A stretch of DNA of 64,000 nucleotides from Cyanidiococcus yangmingshanensis (GCA_013995675.1 VWRR01000005.1:62001-126000); one strand, 5' to 3'; shown: positions 21,079 through 33,229, counted from the stretch's first letter. Program-made: numbers and translations. The notes: generated by a model not told the origin, from the sequence alone.

Positions 21079-23313
21079 CTACGACTTGCAGACCTCGTTC
21101 ATGCTGTTGCAGGCGATGTAGCGATGGCGTCGTGCTCGCTCTCGTGCCATGAGCTGCTTCCCGAGAGCCTCGTAACTGGGACCAGACTCTGCCTCCTCGG
21201 CGAACTCGAAGGATCGAAACCCAAGCCGACCCATCAAACGGCTCCAGAGATGGAAATATGTCCCAAGAACCGAGAATAAAAGCGAACAGGGATAAAAATA
21301 ATTAAAAGCCTGACCAAAAAGCGGTACGATATGCATAGAGCCCATCAGCGTCTCAAATGCAGTGACAGGAATCGTCGGCGTGCCTGTCGCAGCAACTTGA
21401 ATCATCTGGGGGTACTGGTGGTGCAGCAGCCTCGTAACCGCTTCGCGATTCTCGTGTAGCAGAAAAATCAGATGATAGCACAAAGGCAGAAGGAATCGGC
21501 TCATCAACGTAGCATTCAAACACAGCATGGCCCCGTCGACGTAACCAGGCACGAGCTCATACCATCGGTAGACCTGGAGATGAAAGATTGCAAAGTAGAC
21601 GAGCGAGGTGAGCGCACATACCAGGCCCAGCGCGACTGCCTGGACACCAATCGGTGACAAGGGCAGGCTGTGAAGTGCTCGAGCAAAGAGGGAAAAACTT
21701 CGGGGCGGGGTCAGTAAAACCGTCCAAATGGTGAGTTCACTGAGGAAAACGGCACTGGCCACCGCAACGAGAATTACCGCTTGGGCGCGGAACCAAACTG
21801 GTTCACCGTAGGCACACCAGTAACGGACAAGTCCGTGCAAAGTGCCTCTGGTGCGAATCTTTGGACCATCACGACTCGGCCAGGATCCACAGTGGCCTGT
21901 CGATGTTGCCAGATGACCGTCGCAGACTTGGTCTACGGCCTCAGTGATGCGTCTCGGATCACTTGAGTTCGAAATCCCGCTCCAGACTGCACGGGCACCT
22001 TGCTCCTGTTTGGGCCGCTCGCCATCAGCCGAGAAAAGTTCAACTTGAAAGCTGGTGGACATCAGTTGATCGTCTCCCAGGGCATCTACTAGACGATCCC
22101 CCGAAGAAGTCGCTCGCTCTCTGCCCCGAGGCAACGACCGTTCCGTAAAGTCCGATGAATTCTCTATCGGCATTTCCCGTTTCGGCCCAGAACGTGTACC
22201 ACGCCATTGGATCAGGTCCTGGAAGAAGAGCGCCTTGGCACAACTTTGCTGCCATAGAAATTCCGTTCTCCGATACTCTAGAACGCAGTTACGCACCTCC
22301 CCGTAGAGCGAGCAGAGCGATATCTGGTCAACAGGAGCAGGCAGTGACGCCACCTGACTCTCTGCTGTCCTATTCCATTGACCGGCTTCAATATCGAAAA
22401 CGTCCTGCGGTATGAGTTTCAACAGTGATTCGATCCGAGCACACAGGTCCTGCGTCTGCCGCTGCGTTGCTGAACGTTTGCGTCCATGCAGAATCGATCC
22501 TGAGACACTGCTGTTGGGTGCTTCCTCGAGCTCATGGTCGGTCTGAGACGGTTCCTCTCCATCCACGAGTCCGACGAGAGCCGCCTGGGCTCGCAAACGG
22601 TGAAGCGCCCGCAGCGTTTCGAAACGGCGCCCGTCAAGTTCCGCCAAGCGCATGGCATAATAGCGTAGACGACGACCAAGGTCACCGCGTTGCCAGAGCA
22701 CACGTGGTACCTGGACCAGACCGAAGCCCAAGAAAATCATCAACAGAAAAAGACCGAAAGCATTATTCAAACCGATGATCGTTGCTCGCCATGTTGCTGC
22801 CTCCAGCCCATGGTGAGTCGGCGAGCGAACTGCTGCAGCAACGGCGCTCAGTACGACAGCGATCGTAACCAGAGCGATAAACTGCGGACGAAGGGCTTTC
22901 CGAAAACGCTCTCGCAGCGGTAAATACCCCGACGAAATTCCAGACTGAACAAGAGGGAGTAGGACCCAGCCGAGAACCAGTGAAGTCCAGTAAAGCACCT
23001 GCCATGTTGCCAGCAGCGCTGCTGGGCTCAGGCTCGGCGGAGCGCAGTGTTGTTGTCTCAACGAGAGGACCGACCCACCAAGTTGATTCAGGTACTCGCA
23101 GCGACGGAAGAGCGCTTCCGCTAGATCTGCCGGTAAGAGAATCAGCGCGAGAAAGGATAAGATCCAGGTTAGACCGACCGTTGCGTAGACGTACCAAGGT
23201 GTGCCGAGTCCCGGCATGCGCGCCGGGTAACGGTACAATAAAAAAACTGTCAAAAGTAGCGCCGCGGGAACCTCAGCGACATAAAACAAGCTGGTACTCA
23301 ACCATTTCTGCAT
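21079..23313 (-). CDS. LMBR1-domain multi-pass membrane protein (LMBRD2-like)
   Basis: A 744-residue polytopic membrane protein from ATG 23313. Order and spacing match LMBRD2: an N-terminal membrane helix (AALLLTVFLLYRYP), WILSFLALILLPADLAEALF followed by RRCEYL, QVLYWTSLVLGWVLLPLVQS, AFGLFLLMIFLGFGLVQVPR, and a cytosolic helical loop with EVRNCVLEYRRTEFLWQQSC. The C-terminal membrane block carries the conserved LMGSMHIVPLFGQAFNYFYP and a basic tail GKQLMARERARRHR. The large loop before the second block is longer and more polar than in animals. LMBRD2 has been linked to GPCR signalling and endosomal membranes in animals; its role in algae is unknown. The frame is open above the ATG only to TTG 23340. 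Confidence 0.85.
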   Translation of the reverse strand: MQKWLSTSLFYVAEVPAALLLTVFLLYRYPARMPGLGTPWYVYATVGLTWILSFLALILLPADLAEALFRRCEYLNQLGGSVLSLRQQHCAPPSLSPAALLATWQVLYWTSLVLGWVLLPLVQSGISSGYLPLRERFRKALRPQFIALVTIAVVLSAVAAAVRSPTHHGLEAATWRATIIGLNNAFGLFLLMIFLGFGLVQVPRVLWQRGDLGRRLRYYAMRLAELDGRRFETLRALHRLRAQAALVGLVDGEEPSQTDHELEEAPNSSVSGSILHGRKRSATQRQTQDLCARIESLLKLIPQDVFDIEAGQWNRTAESQVASLPAPVDQISLCSLYGEVRNCVLEYRRTEFLWQQSCAKALFFQDLIQWRGTRSGPKREMPIENSSDFTERSLPRGRERATSSGDRLVDALGDDQLMSTSFQVELFSADGERPKQEQGARAVWSGISNSSDPRRITEAVDQVCDGHLATSTGHCGSWPSRDGPKIRTRGTLHGLVRYWCAYGEPVWFRAQAVILVAVASAVFLSELTIWTVLLTPPRSFSLFARALHSLPLSPIGVQAVALGLVCALTSLVYFAIFHLQVYRWYELVPGYVDGAMLCLNATLMSRFLLPLCYHLIFLLHENREAVTRLLHHQYPQMIQVAATGTPTIPVTAFETLMGSMHIVPLFGQAFNYFYPCSLLFSVLGTYFHLWSRLMGRLGFRSFEFAEEAESGPSYEALGKQLMARERARRHRYIACNSMNEVCKS

Positions 23314-24397
23314 CTCGAACGAGAAAGCAGTCTGTACCAAGTTGGTAAGCGCTCTCGAGCTGGTCTCTGACGACTCGCCAACGAAACGTGCACCGTATTG
23401 GTCGCTTGTCGTCTGTTACTGTGCACTTGCCGTCGCCTAGCGATGCTCACACGGCAATCGAACCTGGAAATCAAGACTTTACAAATAGTCAGCTAGAGAC
23501 GTTCGATGCCCGAACCTTCACCGAGGAAGTTGTCGAAAGACCCGCAGTCCGTCGCTACTCGACCAACGAGAACGCTTTCGTGGCGATGCCGTTTCGTAGG
23601 GTGCTGGGACTCGCGCTATTCTCTTCGGAACGAGTCGCCAAACACGTCGAAAACAGGCGGCTTTTTCCCGCATCTCTTCAAAGAATTGGCTTCGAATGAC
23701 AACAAAGTGCATGTTTTATATTGGCTTTGGGGGTTTCGTGCGAGTTGGTCTCGCTTGAAAGAGCGTTCGCACTGGAGCCTTGTCGCAGCGTCTGGACGAG
23801 CCCTGGGTCGAACGAGACCCTGAGATGAAAGCGTTCCATCAGAACAAGTCGGAAGGCGCTCTCCGTCCAGTGTACTGGCCACTGTTGCTATTATCTTCGA
23901 GCCAGCGACACTTGTGGCGTGCTTGAGCGCGGTCACCGTTTCGTTACAGAAGCGATGCCTCAGAAGTTGTTACGAAGCACGCCATCTCCAACCGAAGGCC
24001 TTCCATTCAACAGCCACGCAGCAACAAGAACTTGTTACAGCTTCATCGAAAGATTTGTTTAGTGGTAACCGGGAAACAGCTCGGTTTCAGTTCGTTTCTC
24101 GCACCGCCACTTTGAAGCAACACAGGTCGACAGGGTAGCGCCTCAAACGCAGACCTTCTGGCTTGACACCACCAAGTTACCTAGAATCTTCTGAAATGTT
24201 CCATAAACCGTATCTTGTCCGTGAATAACTTATATTGACCAGAATTGAACGAGTATCCAACCCGGTCTTTTGCGCTGTGTTTGGATACCGCTTATGTGCA
24301 GGTCGCTGACATTGCAGTTGCGACGACGACATCGACGGCTTTCACTGCAGCGCTTGTATTCGCTCGCTGGACTTGCGCGCCAAGAGTCGTAGCCGCT
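23314..24397. other. Divergent spacer, no supported gene
   Basis: About 1.1 kb between the divergent LMBRD2-like and UTP13 genes; must hold both promoters. A 103-codon plus frame (23388-23699) has no ATG at its start and no recognisable domain. Confidence 0.4.
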
Positions 24398-27300
24398 ATG
24401 GTTCAGAGCAGTTACGGTGAACCGAATTGTATTTGGGAGACAACGGCAACGTATGCGAGTGTGCATACGAGTGGGAAAGTGGTGTCGTGGCCGATCGATC
24501 GCTCTCCAAGTGGCGAGCAAGCACTGACAGCGTACGACGGCTACTCGTGGGGTGGCGTGCTCACCCAAAGCTATGGCCGAGCGATGGCTTGCCTGCTCAT
24601 CTACAACTCTAGAAATGGTACAAGACATGATCCCGGTTCATTGACTGAAAATGAAGGGGTCAACTTGTGTGCTGGCGGCGCTATTCTGGAGCCAGCGCTT
24701 TTGCTCCAAACTCGGGTTCGCTTTGGAGCTGTAACTCGAGAAGATGACCTCGCGCCTGACGACGAAGTGCTGACCGCCATGGCTTGCTCTGCAGACGGTG
24801 AGCAAGCTGTTCTGGGCACCCGATCTGGTTATGCGTACCTCTTCCAAGGGCTTGGTCGCTACCGTGGCCTAGTTCAAGAGCGCGTCGCTTCCTGTGTCGC
24901 TCGACAAGCGTGGACGGACCCGCTACCGACACTTGATCCAGACTGGTCATGGCTCCCGTTCGGCACAGATGCCCACGTCGTCGTCGACTGGTCCTTCGAC
25001 GCCAGTGCTCAGTTCCTGGCTTGTGCCAGTGCTCGTGGCGAAGTTCGAGTATATCATCTGGGATCGCGTTCAGTCATTCATCGTTTTCGGTCGACAAGCG
25101 GTCATGGACTTGTCACCTGCATACGTTTCTTGGACCATGCAGATTCACGTCGTGATGCGGGAGAGACGCACGTAGCATTACAGGAACAGGAACAGACTTC
25201 CGGACCAAGTTCATGGCCTTGTTCAGTGAGGGATCGTTCGGGAGCCACTCTAGACGAGGACACTGAACCGCGCAAGCGACTGACTCTCGAAGACGGGTCG
25301 TCACCAGAGAGGACCTTTCTGACCCAGGCGAGCGCCCTACTTCGGCGATCTCTTTCCGAACCAAAGTCTGGATCTCTGTTGAAACCACCGCATACCTCGA
25401 TCGACGACAGAGCGTCTACTCGGATCGATGAGATGACCTCGAGGCAATCGTTGGTGCCACCTATCTTATTGATTGGTTGCGAAGATGGCACCATTTATGC
25501 AGGTGTGCCGTCTGCTCGGGAGCGACTGCGGTCTGTGCGAGAGCACTCCAGTGCAGTGCTGCACCTGGGGGTCGTCAACGACACCCATGAAGCGACCGCG
25601 TCATCGCGAGTGATTGTCAGCGCTGGCCTGGAGCCCTTTCTACTGGTCTGGGATGAGCGACTGCAACGACCCAGGCAGACAATAATGGTTGGCGAGGCCA
25701 CCACTGCTGTATTACCAATCTACCATGAGCACAACCTAGCCGGTTGGATGGTTGCTACAATGAGCGGCAGCGTGTGTTTCTTCGCAATCGAAGATACTAC
25801 TAAAGCCGTCAAGCAACCACAAGCACAAGAGAAGCAGTCGGCATGGCTGCCGCTTATGCTACAAGTGGAGAGCGGTGCAATTCGCATGGTGCAACGGGGT
25901 CGTTTCGGGGGATCGTCAACCGCATCTTCAGCTCCCGAAGAGACGGCGGACCGAGACGACACAGTCGCGGTGCTCAGTCTGCTGGCCTGGCCACCGGGTA
26001 CCGAATCAAACACCAAGACAGCGACCAGTTCCAGTACAGTACTGATATCTGCCTCTGATCAATCCCTCCATTTGGTGCAGTTAAGCAGTCGTCGAGATGA
26101 GCGTGGGCATTGGAACTGGGACTGGCAGATTCTCGCGACCATCATGGGCAATTTAGATGAAGTCTATAGCCTGGCAATCGTCCAGATGCAGAGGGGACGT
26201 ATCATCCAGCGAGCACTCGCGTCGGCAACGAACGCTCATGCAATCATGGTTACCGGCGTGACCGATAACTACGGCTTCGGTGCTTTAAGTTTCCAACGCA
26301 CACTCATAGGCCACACCGATGCAGTTCTGTGTGTGAGCTCACCGCCTGCATTGCCTGCCAAAGCGGTTGCACCACCTGATTTGCCGCATGCACTCCTGGT
26401 ATCAGTCTCTAAGGACAGTGTCGTGCGCCTCTGGGATGTGGAACAGGCTCAGTGTCGAGGCATCGGTCGCGGACACACTGCTGCGTTGAATGCTGTGGCG
26501 TGCGGTTGGTTTCTGGCACGAGGCAGGTGGCGTCTTTGGATTGCCTCAGCTGGCGAAGATCTGGCGCTCAAGCTCTGGTCGACTGCAGAGGAGAATCCAT
26601 TGACACCTGTGTCGATCGACGCGGCTACAGCACTGGAGTGTTGGTGCACTGTGGCGCGAGCACACGAGCGCGAAATCCACAGTCTCGCTTCGTCACCGAA
26701 CTCGCGTTATCTTGCATCGGCATCACAGGACAAGACAGTTCGGTTATGGCGCATAGCCTGCAGCCGTGATGGTCATCCTCAAGTGTCTCCTCTGCACGTC
26801 CTCAAAGGTCATCATCGCAGTGTATGGCACGTGTGTTTCGCTAGAACCGAGCCGGTCATGGCCTCTGCGTCTGCTGATCGGACGATTCGAATCTGGTCGG
26901 TTCCTAACGGTGTCTGTTTACGTCAGCTCGAGGCTGGTGGTGCTGTTCTCTCGACTCGGGAAAATGGTCTGGGCTCATTCCTGTGCGGAGCGTTCCTCGA
27001 TCACGACACCAAGTTCGTTGTCGGGAGCGCGCAAGGTATCCTCTATCTCTGGCACTGGCGAACTGGTGAGTTGCTCGGCGAGATCTGCAGTCGTGCTTCG
27101 TTGGGCACGAAACAGGACAAGGTCTCGTTCGCGCGCTCAAGTGCCCATCATGATCGGATCTGGTCATTGACTGCTGTCGATATGAACCGGCTCAGCGAGC
27201 GGGAGCTCGAGGGTACCAGCACGAGGGAAGATGTGCACGATCAGCTCATAACGGGTAGCGCGGACGGCACCATCAAATGTTGGCGGGACGTGTCTACCGA

Positions 27301-27953
27301 AGAGCGCGCCCGGTGGCTCGAACGACAGGAGGCGCGGCTTGAGCAGGACCAGCAGCTGCAGCGAGCGCTCGCCAGAGGCAATTACACAGAAGCATTGTGT
27401 GGGGCCGTTCAATTGGACCAACCGCTACGCGCCTTCACTGTTTTGGAGAAACTGGCCTACAGGTCCATTTGCTCAAGATCCACTGAAATCCATCGAAGCG
27501 ATTGAAGCTGCTTGGCGAGCCCTGAACGACGCTCAAGACGTCTGGCGTCTGGTCAATTACATTCGCGAGTGGTGTACGCATCGACGGACAGCTGTCGTGG
27601 CCCAGATGGCGCTGCGAGCCTTGTTTCGAGTGTATTCTCCACCGACTCGATTGTGGTCGGTGCTGCGTACCGCCGGCCAGAACGCAGAGACATTAAGGGC
27701 CTTGCAGACGTCGCTTATCGCCTATACGGAACGACAAGCCAGTCAGTTACTCCGCTTGCAGGATGAGCTGCAGTTACTTGCCTATGCTGAGATGCGCTCG
27801 CGAATGCTGGTCGAGCCGACACAAAAGTCCTCAAATGAATCGGCATCTCTGAACGATGCATCCGAAAACGAAATGAACCCGATCAGAAATGGGGTTTCCG
27901 TGTCGGCAACTCCAAGACAGATTCAGGAAGTGCACACTCAAGCAATGCCATAA
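24398..27953 (+). CDS. UTP13: UTP13/TBL3, tandem-WD40 subunit of the SSU processome
   Basis: About 1184 residues, larger than human TBL3 (about 808). Two WD40 propellers are followed by the Utp13 C-terminal helical domain. In the UtpB complex this protein helps assemble the nucleolar pre-18S particle. Diagnostic repeats are REIHSLASSPNSRYLASASQ (then DKTVRLW), GHHRSVWHVCFAR, SADRTIRIWSVPNG and GSADGTIKCWRDVSTEE, the last being the UTP13-typical junction to the helix QLQRALARGNYTEALCGAVQ. ATG 24398 gives MVQSSYGEPN; the frame is open above it to a TTG. A frame change lies between about 27430 and 27505. Removing one C in ggcc near 27455 joins LEKLA to TGPFAQDPLKSIEAIEAAW. The extra length is mostly polar inserts in the first propeller. 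Confidence 0.9.
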
Positions 27954-28452
27954 AAGTTTTGGCCGATGGAGTATGCTCTCTGGAGTGCCCAGGTATGGCT
28001 GGCGAACGAGTGCTACCCTCGATGGACTTTGTCGACAGGAGCAGTAAACAAGGCACGTGGCTTTCATCCTGGTCCCGCGTGCGTAGGAGACTCGAGGAGA
28101 AGATACCGATCAGTGGCACAAAGCATTCATTGCCTGCTGGACTTCGCGAAATGTATGCCGACGCCCAACAAGCGCAACGATCCAGATGCGCGCGAATCCA
28201 AAAAGAACGTCACCATCAATAAACGTGATTTGAAACAGACGGCGTTGAGACCTCATCATGAAAGGCGTTATAACCTAGCTGATACTTACTGCGCTCGTCT
28301 ACATAGCGATGCGATCCTGTTCCTGACGGTTTCGTTTGTGGGTGTAACGGCGCCACGACACTGTCGATCGGGAAGAGGCTTTGAACAGACGCACACTCGA
28401 CGATAAAAGGGCCTCTTCGAGTGCGCATTTCGCGAGCTTGCGATTCTCCAGA
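27954..28452. other. Convergent spacer, no supported gene
   Basis: About 0.5 kb between the convergent UTP13 and RPB3 genes. An ATG-started plus frame of 146 codons (27966-28406) lies here but has no recognisable domain; it could be the 3' UTR of UTP13. Confidence 0.35.
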
Positions 28453-30060
28453 TCACTGTGCTGTTGGTGGTGGTGGCGGTGGCGGTGGCGGTAGATCTTC
28501 CCCTGAGCCGCCATGCTGTTCGGGCGCAAACGTTGACATTTGGCCATCGAGACCAACCCCTGCCGGCCATCCTTGGGCAGCGTACTGGGGCGTTCGTAGC
28601 GTTCCAGCTGCCCCGGATGTTGCCCAGCCACTGTTCGTCACGTTTGCATAGTTCGCATAGGGAGTTACCGCGGCAGCAAGGCCAGCCATGCCACCAGTGT
28701 ATCGCGGCGTGTAGCCGGTTTGTCCCTGAGCGTACAAAGCAGTCGTGCCGCCAGCAATCATGGCTGGAGTGGACGAAACCCCTCCGTACGGCAACGCTGT
28801 CAGCGGCTCTTGCGCTCCAATTGCCTGTGTCATGCCACCTGCCAGATTACCGTATACCGCCTGCTGAAATCGCTCCTGCTGGTTTCGGCGTTGTTCAAAT
28901 GAGAGCAGCAAGTAACTCAGATCCTGGCCGAGCGCTATCGAGTGCGTCTCTGCCTCCTCACGCAAACTCGGAACGAGGGACAGAATTTTCTCGATGAGTG
29001 CACGAAAACTACTTTGAATAATTGCCTCCGGCGGGAGCGCCCCTGTACTCTCCATACTAAAGTAAAAATTCCGCTGGCCATCGTGGTCTGAGCTCTGGTT
29101 CAGAACAATGAAACGGAAAGGGTTCTGACCGATCTCCTCCAGGGCATGTTGCAGCTCTCGAAGGCAGTCATTGCTGATCGCGATGCGACCGCGCAAATAG
29201 GCCTCATCCTCAACGATGTCGACTTCGCCAGTCACTACATTGGCTTCGAGACGAAGCGCACCCTCACCCATCTTAACGATAAGCCGTTTCTGTTCACTGG
29301 TCAGAGCTGCGTTGATGCCGGCAAGGTCCAAACGAACATTGGGGTCCAGGCGGTACGAGGCAGCGGCGACTGGTGACCATTTGGCATGCTCTCTACCGGT
29401 GCCTTTCTTCGCAATACAACGTATATACAATCGCTGTCCGCGACGCAGTTTGCAGATGACAATACCCTCGGAACCAGGAGCATGTTCTCGAGTTGCGTCC
29501 AGGTTGGGGTCCCAGCGCTGGTCCGGTCGGTGTACCGGTCCAACAGCCCGCACGTAAGCGGGTCCGTCGAAGTAGCGTGGATCCATTCGCAGATGTCGCG
29601 ATGTAACGTTCATTTCCTCAAGCTCCCCGTCCAACGGGCACGTGACGTCAAGGACGAACTCCACGCTACACTTTTCGCAGTTCGTCGTCTCGGCAGGGTT
29701 GCCCGACATGGCTGCGATGCGGGACTCGGTGCAGTCACAATCGCGGTTGTAATTGAAGTACTCTGCGGTATCCGATCGAAGCGGGATCAGTCCAAGACGG
29801 TGGGCAATAAATTCGTCGTGCAACGGGCTATCGTTGACGAACACAGTAACCAGATCAATGCTCATGGTCGGGACTGAGGCGATCATGATCCGACGCAAGG
29901 CGTTCGCAACCGATACATCAGTATCAGAGAGTGTCAGGTCACACTCAGTCTCGGTTAAGCGCGTTATGCGTAGTTTCGGAAAACGTTGAAGCGACGGGGC
30001 GCCGACGCGTTCAGAACCGTCGGGAATGGTTGTAACGCCCAACGTGCCGACACCGTTCAT
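28453..30060 (-). CDS. RPB3: RNA polymerase II subunit RPB3 with long low-complexity C-terminus
   Basis: A 535-residue protein from ATG 30060. RPB3 pairs with RPB11 as the alpha-like assembly platform of RNA polymerase II. The core is clear: VSVANALRRIMIASVPTMSI, SPLHDEFIAHRLGLIPLRSD, CEKCSVEFVLDVTCPLDGEL, GQRLYIRCIAKKGTGREHAK (then WSPVAAASY), and the second dimerisation part NFYFSMESTGALPPEAIIQS. The zinc loop is enlarged: CDC and CEKC are separated by 17 residues instead of a few. After the core (usual length 275-320) follows about 130 residues rich in Gly, Ala, Tyr, Thr and Pro, ending with nine prolines and TAQ; it is probably disordered. The reading frame is intact. Confidence 0.95.
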   Translation of the reverse strand: MNGVGTLGVTTIPDGSERVGAPSLQRFPKLRITRLTETECDLTLSDTDVSVANALRRIMIASVPTMSIDLVTVFVNDSPLHDEFIAHRLGLIPLRSDTAEYFNYNRDCDCTESRIAAMSGNPAETTNCEKCSVEFVLDVTCPLDGELEEMNVTSRHLRMDPRYFDGPAYVRAVGPVHRPDQRWDPNLDATREHAPGSEGIVICKLRRGQRLYIRCIAKKGTGREHAKWSPVAAASYRLDPNVRLDLAGINAALTSEQKRLIVKMGEGALRLEANVVTGEVDIVEDEAYLRGRIAISNDCLRELQHALEEIGQNPFRFIVLNQSSDHDGQRNFYFSMESTGALPPEAIIQSSFRALIEKILSLVPSLREEAETHSIALGQDLSYLLLSFEQRRNQQERFQQAVYGNLAGGMTQAIGAQEPLTALPYGGVSSTPAMIAGGTTALYAQGQTGYTPRYTGGMAGLAAAVTPYANYANVTNSGWATSGAAGTLRTPQYAAQGWPAGVGLDGQMSTFAPEQHGGSGEDLPPPPPPPPPTAQ

Positions 30061-31375
30061 GGCTACAGCAAGTCCAGAACTTCAATCAGTTCCAGAGAGA
30101 CACGGACATGCGGTTCGAACTTGTTTTCGAACACCAGTCCTGCAGACGGAAACAACGCGGAATCGCGTATGCACAATCGGCGGGTAGCGACGTTTCAGCC
30201 GCCACGTCCTGCGTGCATCTATCCATACGCGTCATGCGTGTTTTCATGCGTGTCCAGGATGCATATCGTCCATCCATACGCGTCATGCGTGTCTCGTATA
30301 CGTGTCCTGCACGCATCTCGTCTATAATTGCCTTTCGTACGTCTTCAGGATGCATATCGTCCATCCATACGCGTCTTGCGTGTCTCGTATACGTGCCCAG
30401 GATCGATGCGGAAGGGGCGTGGCATAGAAAAAGAACGCGTTCGTCAACATAGATTGGTTGTCCATTTACAACCAGTGATGGAGCTTGACTAGGAACGTGT
30501 CAAGATGAAGGCTTCTCGGTGGGTCGTGCTCTTGTCACAGCGAGCTACCTGACACTCATTCAATAACGCTAGCGCTAAAGTCATTCGAGCTGACAGTCGT
30601 GCGACAAAAGCCGATGTATGTGTCTGGTCAGCGAAGAGCATACCGAGCCACAAACGCATACTTATCGAGATAAAGACAGCAACGATTTCTAGGGTCTCTT
30701 ATCCTGAGCTCCCACACTTGTCAAACGCTCTTTCGATCACGATCATCTGATGGATCCCAAGGATGCCGGTCAGAGTTTCCTTTTCCAATTGCCGGTGCAT
30801 GCAAAGCGCTGCTCTTCGTCGAAAACGGAGGCCGTTAGGGACGTGAACGCAGAACCTGACTCACGAATGAAGGTCAACTGCGACCGTTCATTCGGTCGGC
30901 CGCGCTTGTTGATTGGTACGCGTCCCCGAATCCTCTTTTTGCGATCAGTTCGAGATCTATCGCTTGCGAGAATCGAGAATCCTTGCATAACCGGCCACGA
31001 ATGAACGCCTTTATCTCGCTAGGAACCGTTCGGTCGAATCAACCAGGGTGGAACAAACTCAGCATCGTCGGTTGGAGAGATATTGCGGTGCCAGCGCGAT
31101 CCCATAGGTATGAGACGTTAGCTAGGCAACAGTCGGTCAGCGCCTTCCAAGTGCAACAACGCTACCGCAACCGATAACCAGCCCAATGCTGGGTGCTTTC
31201 CGCATCAGCGTCATCGTGGACAGCACGTTGACTCAAGCCCATGCTCAGTTCAGCACGAACGCTCGCTGAACCCCAAACGGATCGATCTCGCCGCATCGCT
31301 CGCACGTCGTCGCTATAACGAGCCGGTGATCGCTGTCGCGCGTACGAAAGCCATCGTGGAAGGTGAATCTTCTGA
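30061..31375. other. Spacer with repeats, no supported gene
   Basis: About 1.3 kb upstream of RPB3 and downstream of RFC3. Holds the repeat at 30221-30400; no recognisable protein or RNA gene. Confidence 0.4.
30221..30400. repeat. Short direct repeats upstream of RPB3
   Basis: The 20-mer atccatacgcgtcatgcgtg occurs at 30221 and 30272 and, with one change, at 30363. The longer unit beginning caggatgcatatcgtccatc is repeated at 30255 and 30346 (offset 91 bp) over about 53 bp. The array begins about 160 bp upstream of the RPB3 start codon. Confidence 0.85.
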
Positions 31376-32540
31376 TCATGCACCACTTTGAGCAGCACGT
31401 AACAGCGCCATGCATTTGGCTGCAAAAGCCTCCAGATGAAGAATAGCCTTGCTCCCGAGGACGCGACCGATACTCATACTCTGCCGCCCAGTAACACAAC
31501 TGCAAGCCAATCGTCTCGGGTACAAGCTCCAACAATCGCTGTAGCACTGTGAAAAAGACAATATCGGATGGAACGCAATGAGTGAGCAGATCGTAAAACT
31601 TGCCGCGAACTTGCAACAGACTCGATGGCGTTTGCTCTTTCCGAATCTGATCGACAATCTCGTGGCACAAACTGCGCCAATCAGGTTCGATCGCCATCGA
31701 ACCCTTTCTCCCTGACTTGCAGGCCCAGTATGATGCTTCCAAGGAGAGCAGCGCTGCTCGAAGGTTACCCTCGCTAGCACGAACGATCTGGTCCAAAAGC
31801 GCGTCCGCAATAGGTCGCTCCAAATAACCAATAGAGTCCCGCACCTGACGGAGGACGGAACGCATCTCGGCTTCGGTTGGCGCAGGCACCCGTATCCCCA
31901 GACAACGGGAGCGAAGAGGCTCAAGAACGCGCGTCGCAGACTCGGCAACCAGAATCAACCGACAAGTCTGTGCATACTTCTCCATCGTCCGTCGAAGCGC
32001 TTGTTGCGCTTCCCGCGTCAGGCGATCGACTTCGTACAGTACCAATACTTTAAAAGGGGGTCGATCCGTCACCGCATCTTTCGATGCCTTCGAACTATCC
32101 GATCTTTCTGCATTGACTGTAAGTGGCTTGCTTGCAGCTATCTCTTTAATAACCGCCTGTACAAGCAAACGGTCGCTGTAGCCTACATCGCTCGGGTTCA
32201 TCTCAATATGATACGCAGAGCTCACGGTTGTAAACTCGACTGCACGCACTGGGTCACCAACGCGCACAAGCCGGTGCTCCACGTGGCTGTGCTCCACTGC
32301 AGGACCGTAGAGAAGTCGGAGAATCAACCGAATCCGAGTCCTTTTACCACCGCCAGCCGGCCCGTAGAAGAACAGGTGAGGCAAACGCGTTGGCATACGC
32401 ACCAAGCGCTGCAGCCGCTCATTCAACCCCGCGTGCACCGAACAATCATCGAAACTAGTCGGTCGATATCGATCAACCCATAGAAGACCAGCGTAATCCC
32501 CTTGATCGGTATTGTTTTGCGACGTTTCCATTGAGTTCAT
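31376..32540 (-). CDS. RFC3: Replication factor C subunit 3 (clamp-loader AAA+ small subunit)
   Basis: About 387 residues; the RFC complex loads PCNA at primer ends. ATG 32540 (MNSMETSQNN) or 32531 both place LLWVDRYRPTSFDD near the start, as in human RFC3. Visible are Walker A FFYGPAGGGKRTR, YHIEMNPSDVGYSDRLLVQ, Walker B VLVLYEVDRLTREAQ, ALRRTMEKYAQTCRLILVAE, the SRC arginine-finger motif EPLRSRCLGIRVPAP, and LLQVRGKFYDLLTHCVPSDI. The last 30 residues lie in the next frame: removing one C from cc near 31460 joins EYEYRSR to LGSKAILHLEAFAAKCMALL, matching LGSKAIYHLEAFVAKFMALY of human RFC3. Without it the protein would end in an unrelated tail. Confidence 0.95.
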
Positions 32541-33229
32541 GAACAGTCGCCTGAGCGCGTACAACTCAGTGTGTTTGTCGGCGAGAACTCGTTGCCGCCA
32601 TGGCGCGAACGCGAGACACCGACCGCGCCCTCCAAGGAACAGGTGACTTGGAGACCGGCGCACTACCCCTTCAAAACAGTGGAACGGAAGATTTTCATAC
32701 AACAGATTCGAGTGTTAGTATACAAGTGGGCAGGATGTGGCGAAGACGTCTGCGCTTGAATGAGTCCATGTCCTTGATCGAGTGCTTCGTCTCCGAATGG
32801 ACTCACAAAGCCCAGGTATCGGACTTGAGCACTCGCTTTGGTTGCGAGTCGGTTTTTATGTTCAATACCTGAGGTGCAGGTCCATATCCTCATTGGAGTG
32901 TAAAACTCATTTCAGGGATGCGCGAGTCCTACTGACAGGGGATAGAGTATCCAGAGCCACCATTCGTACGATTGAGGTCTACGGGCTCCTTGTTACCATC
33001 ATACTCCTCATTGAAGTTTTCATGCTGGGCAGCACACGTACGCCTCGATGCTGCATCAAGTCATGGAAAGAACGAAAGAGAAGTTGTATCCTTGTCGCCG
33101 GCAGCACTCGGCTGGCGCCTCGGTCCAAATTCTACTGGTGATTCCAATCGTTGGTGAACGGTCGTATCGCAACGTTTGGTTGTGAAGAGCTCGCCGATCG
33201 AGGCTGGACAGTGACCCCCAAGATTGTCT
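32541..33229. other. Divergent spacer, no supported gene
   Basis: About 0.7 kb between the divergent RFC3 and FAD/CFA genes; must hold both promoters. The RFC3 frame stays open above ATG 32540 to a TTG at 32702 but is not conserved there. Confidence 0.4.
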
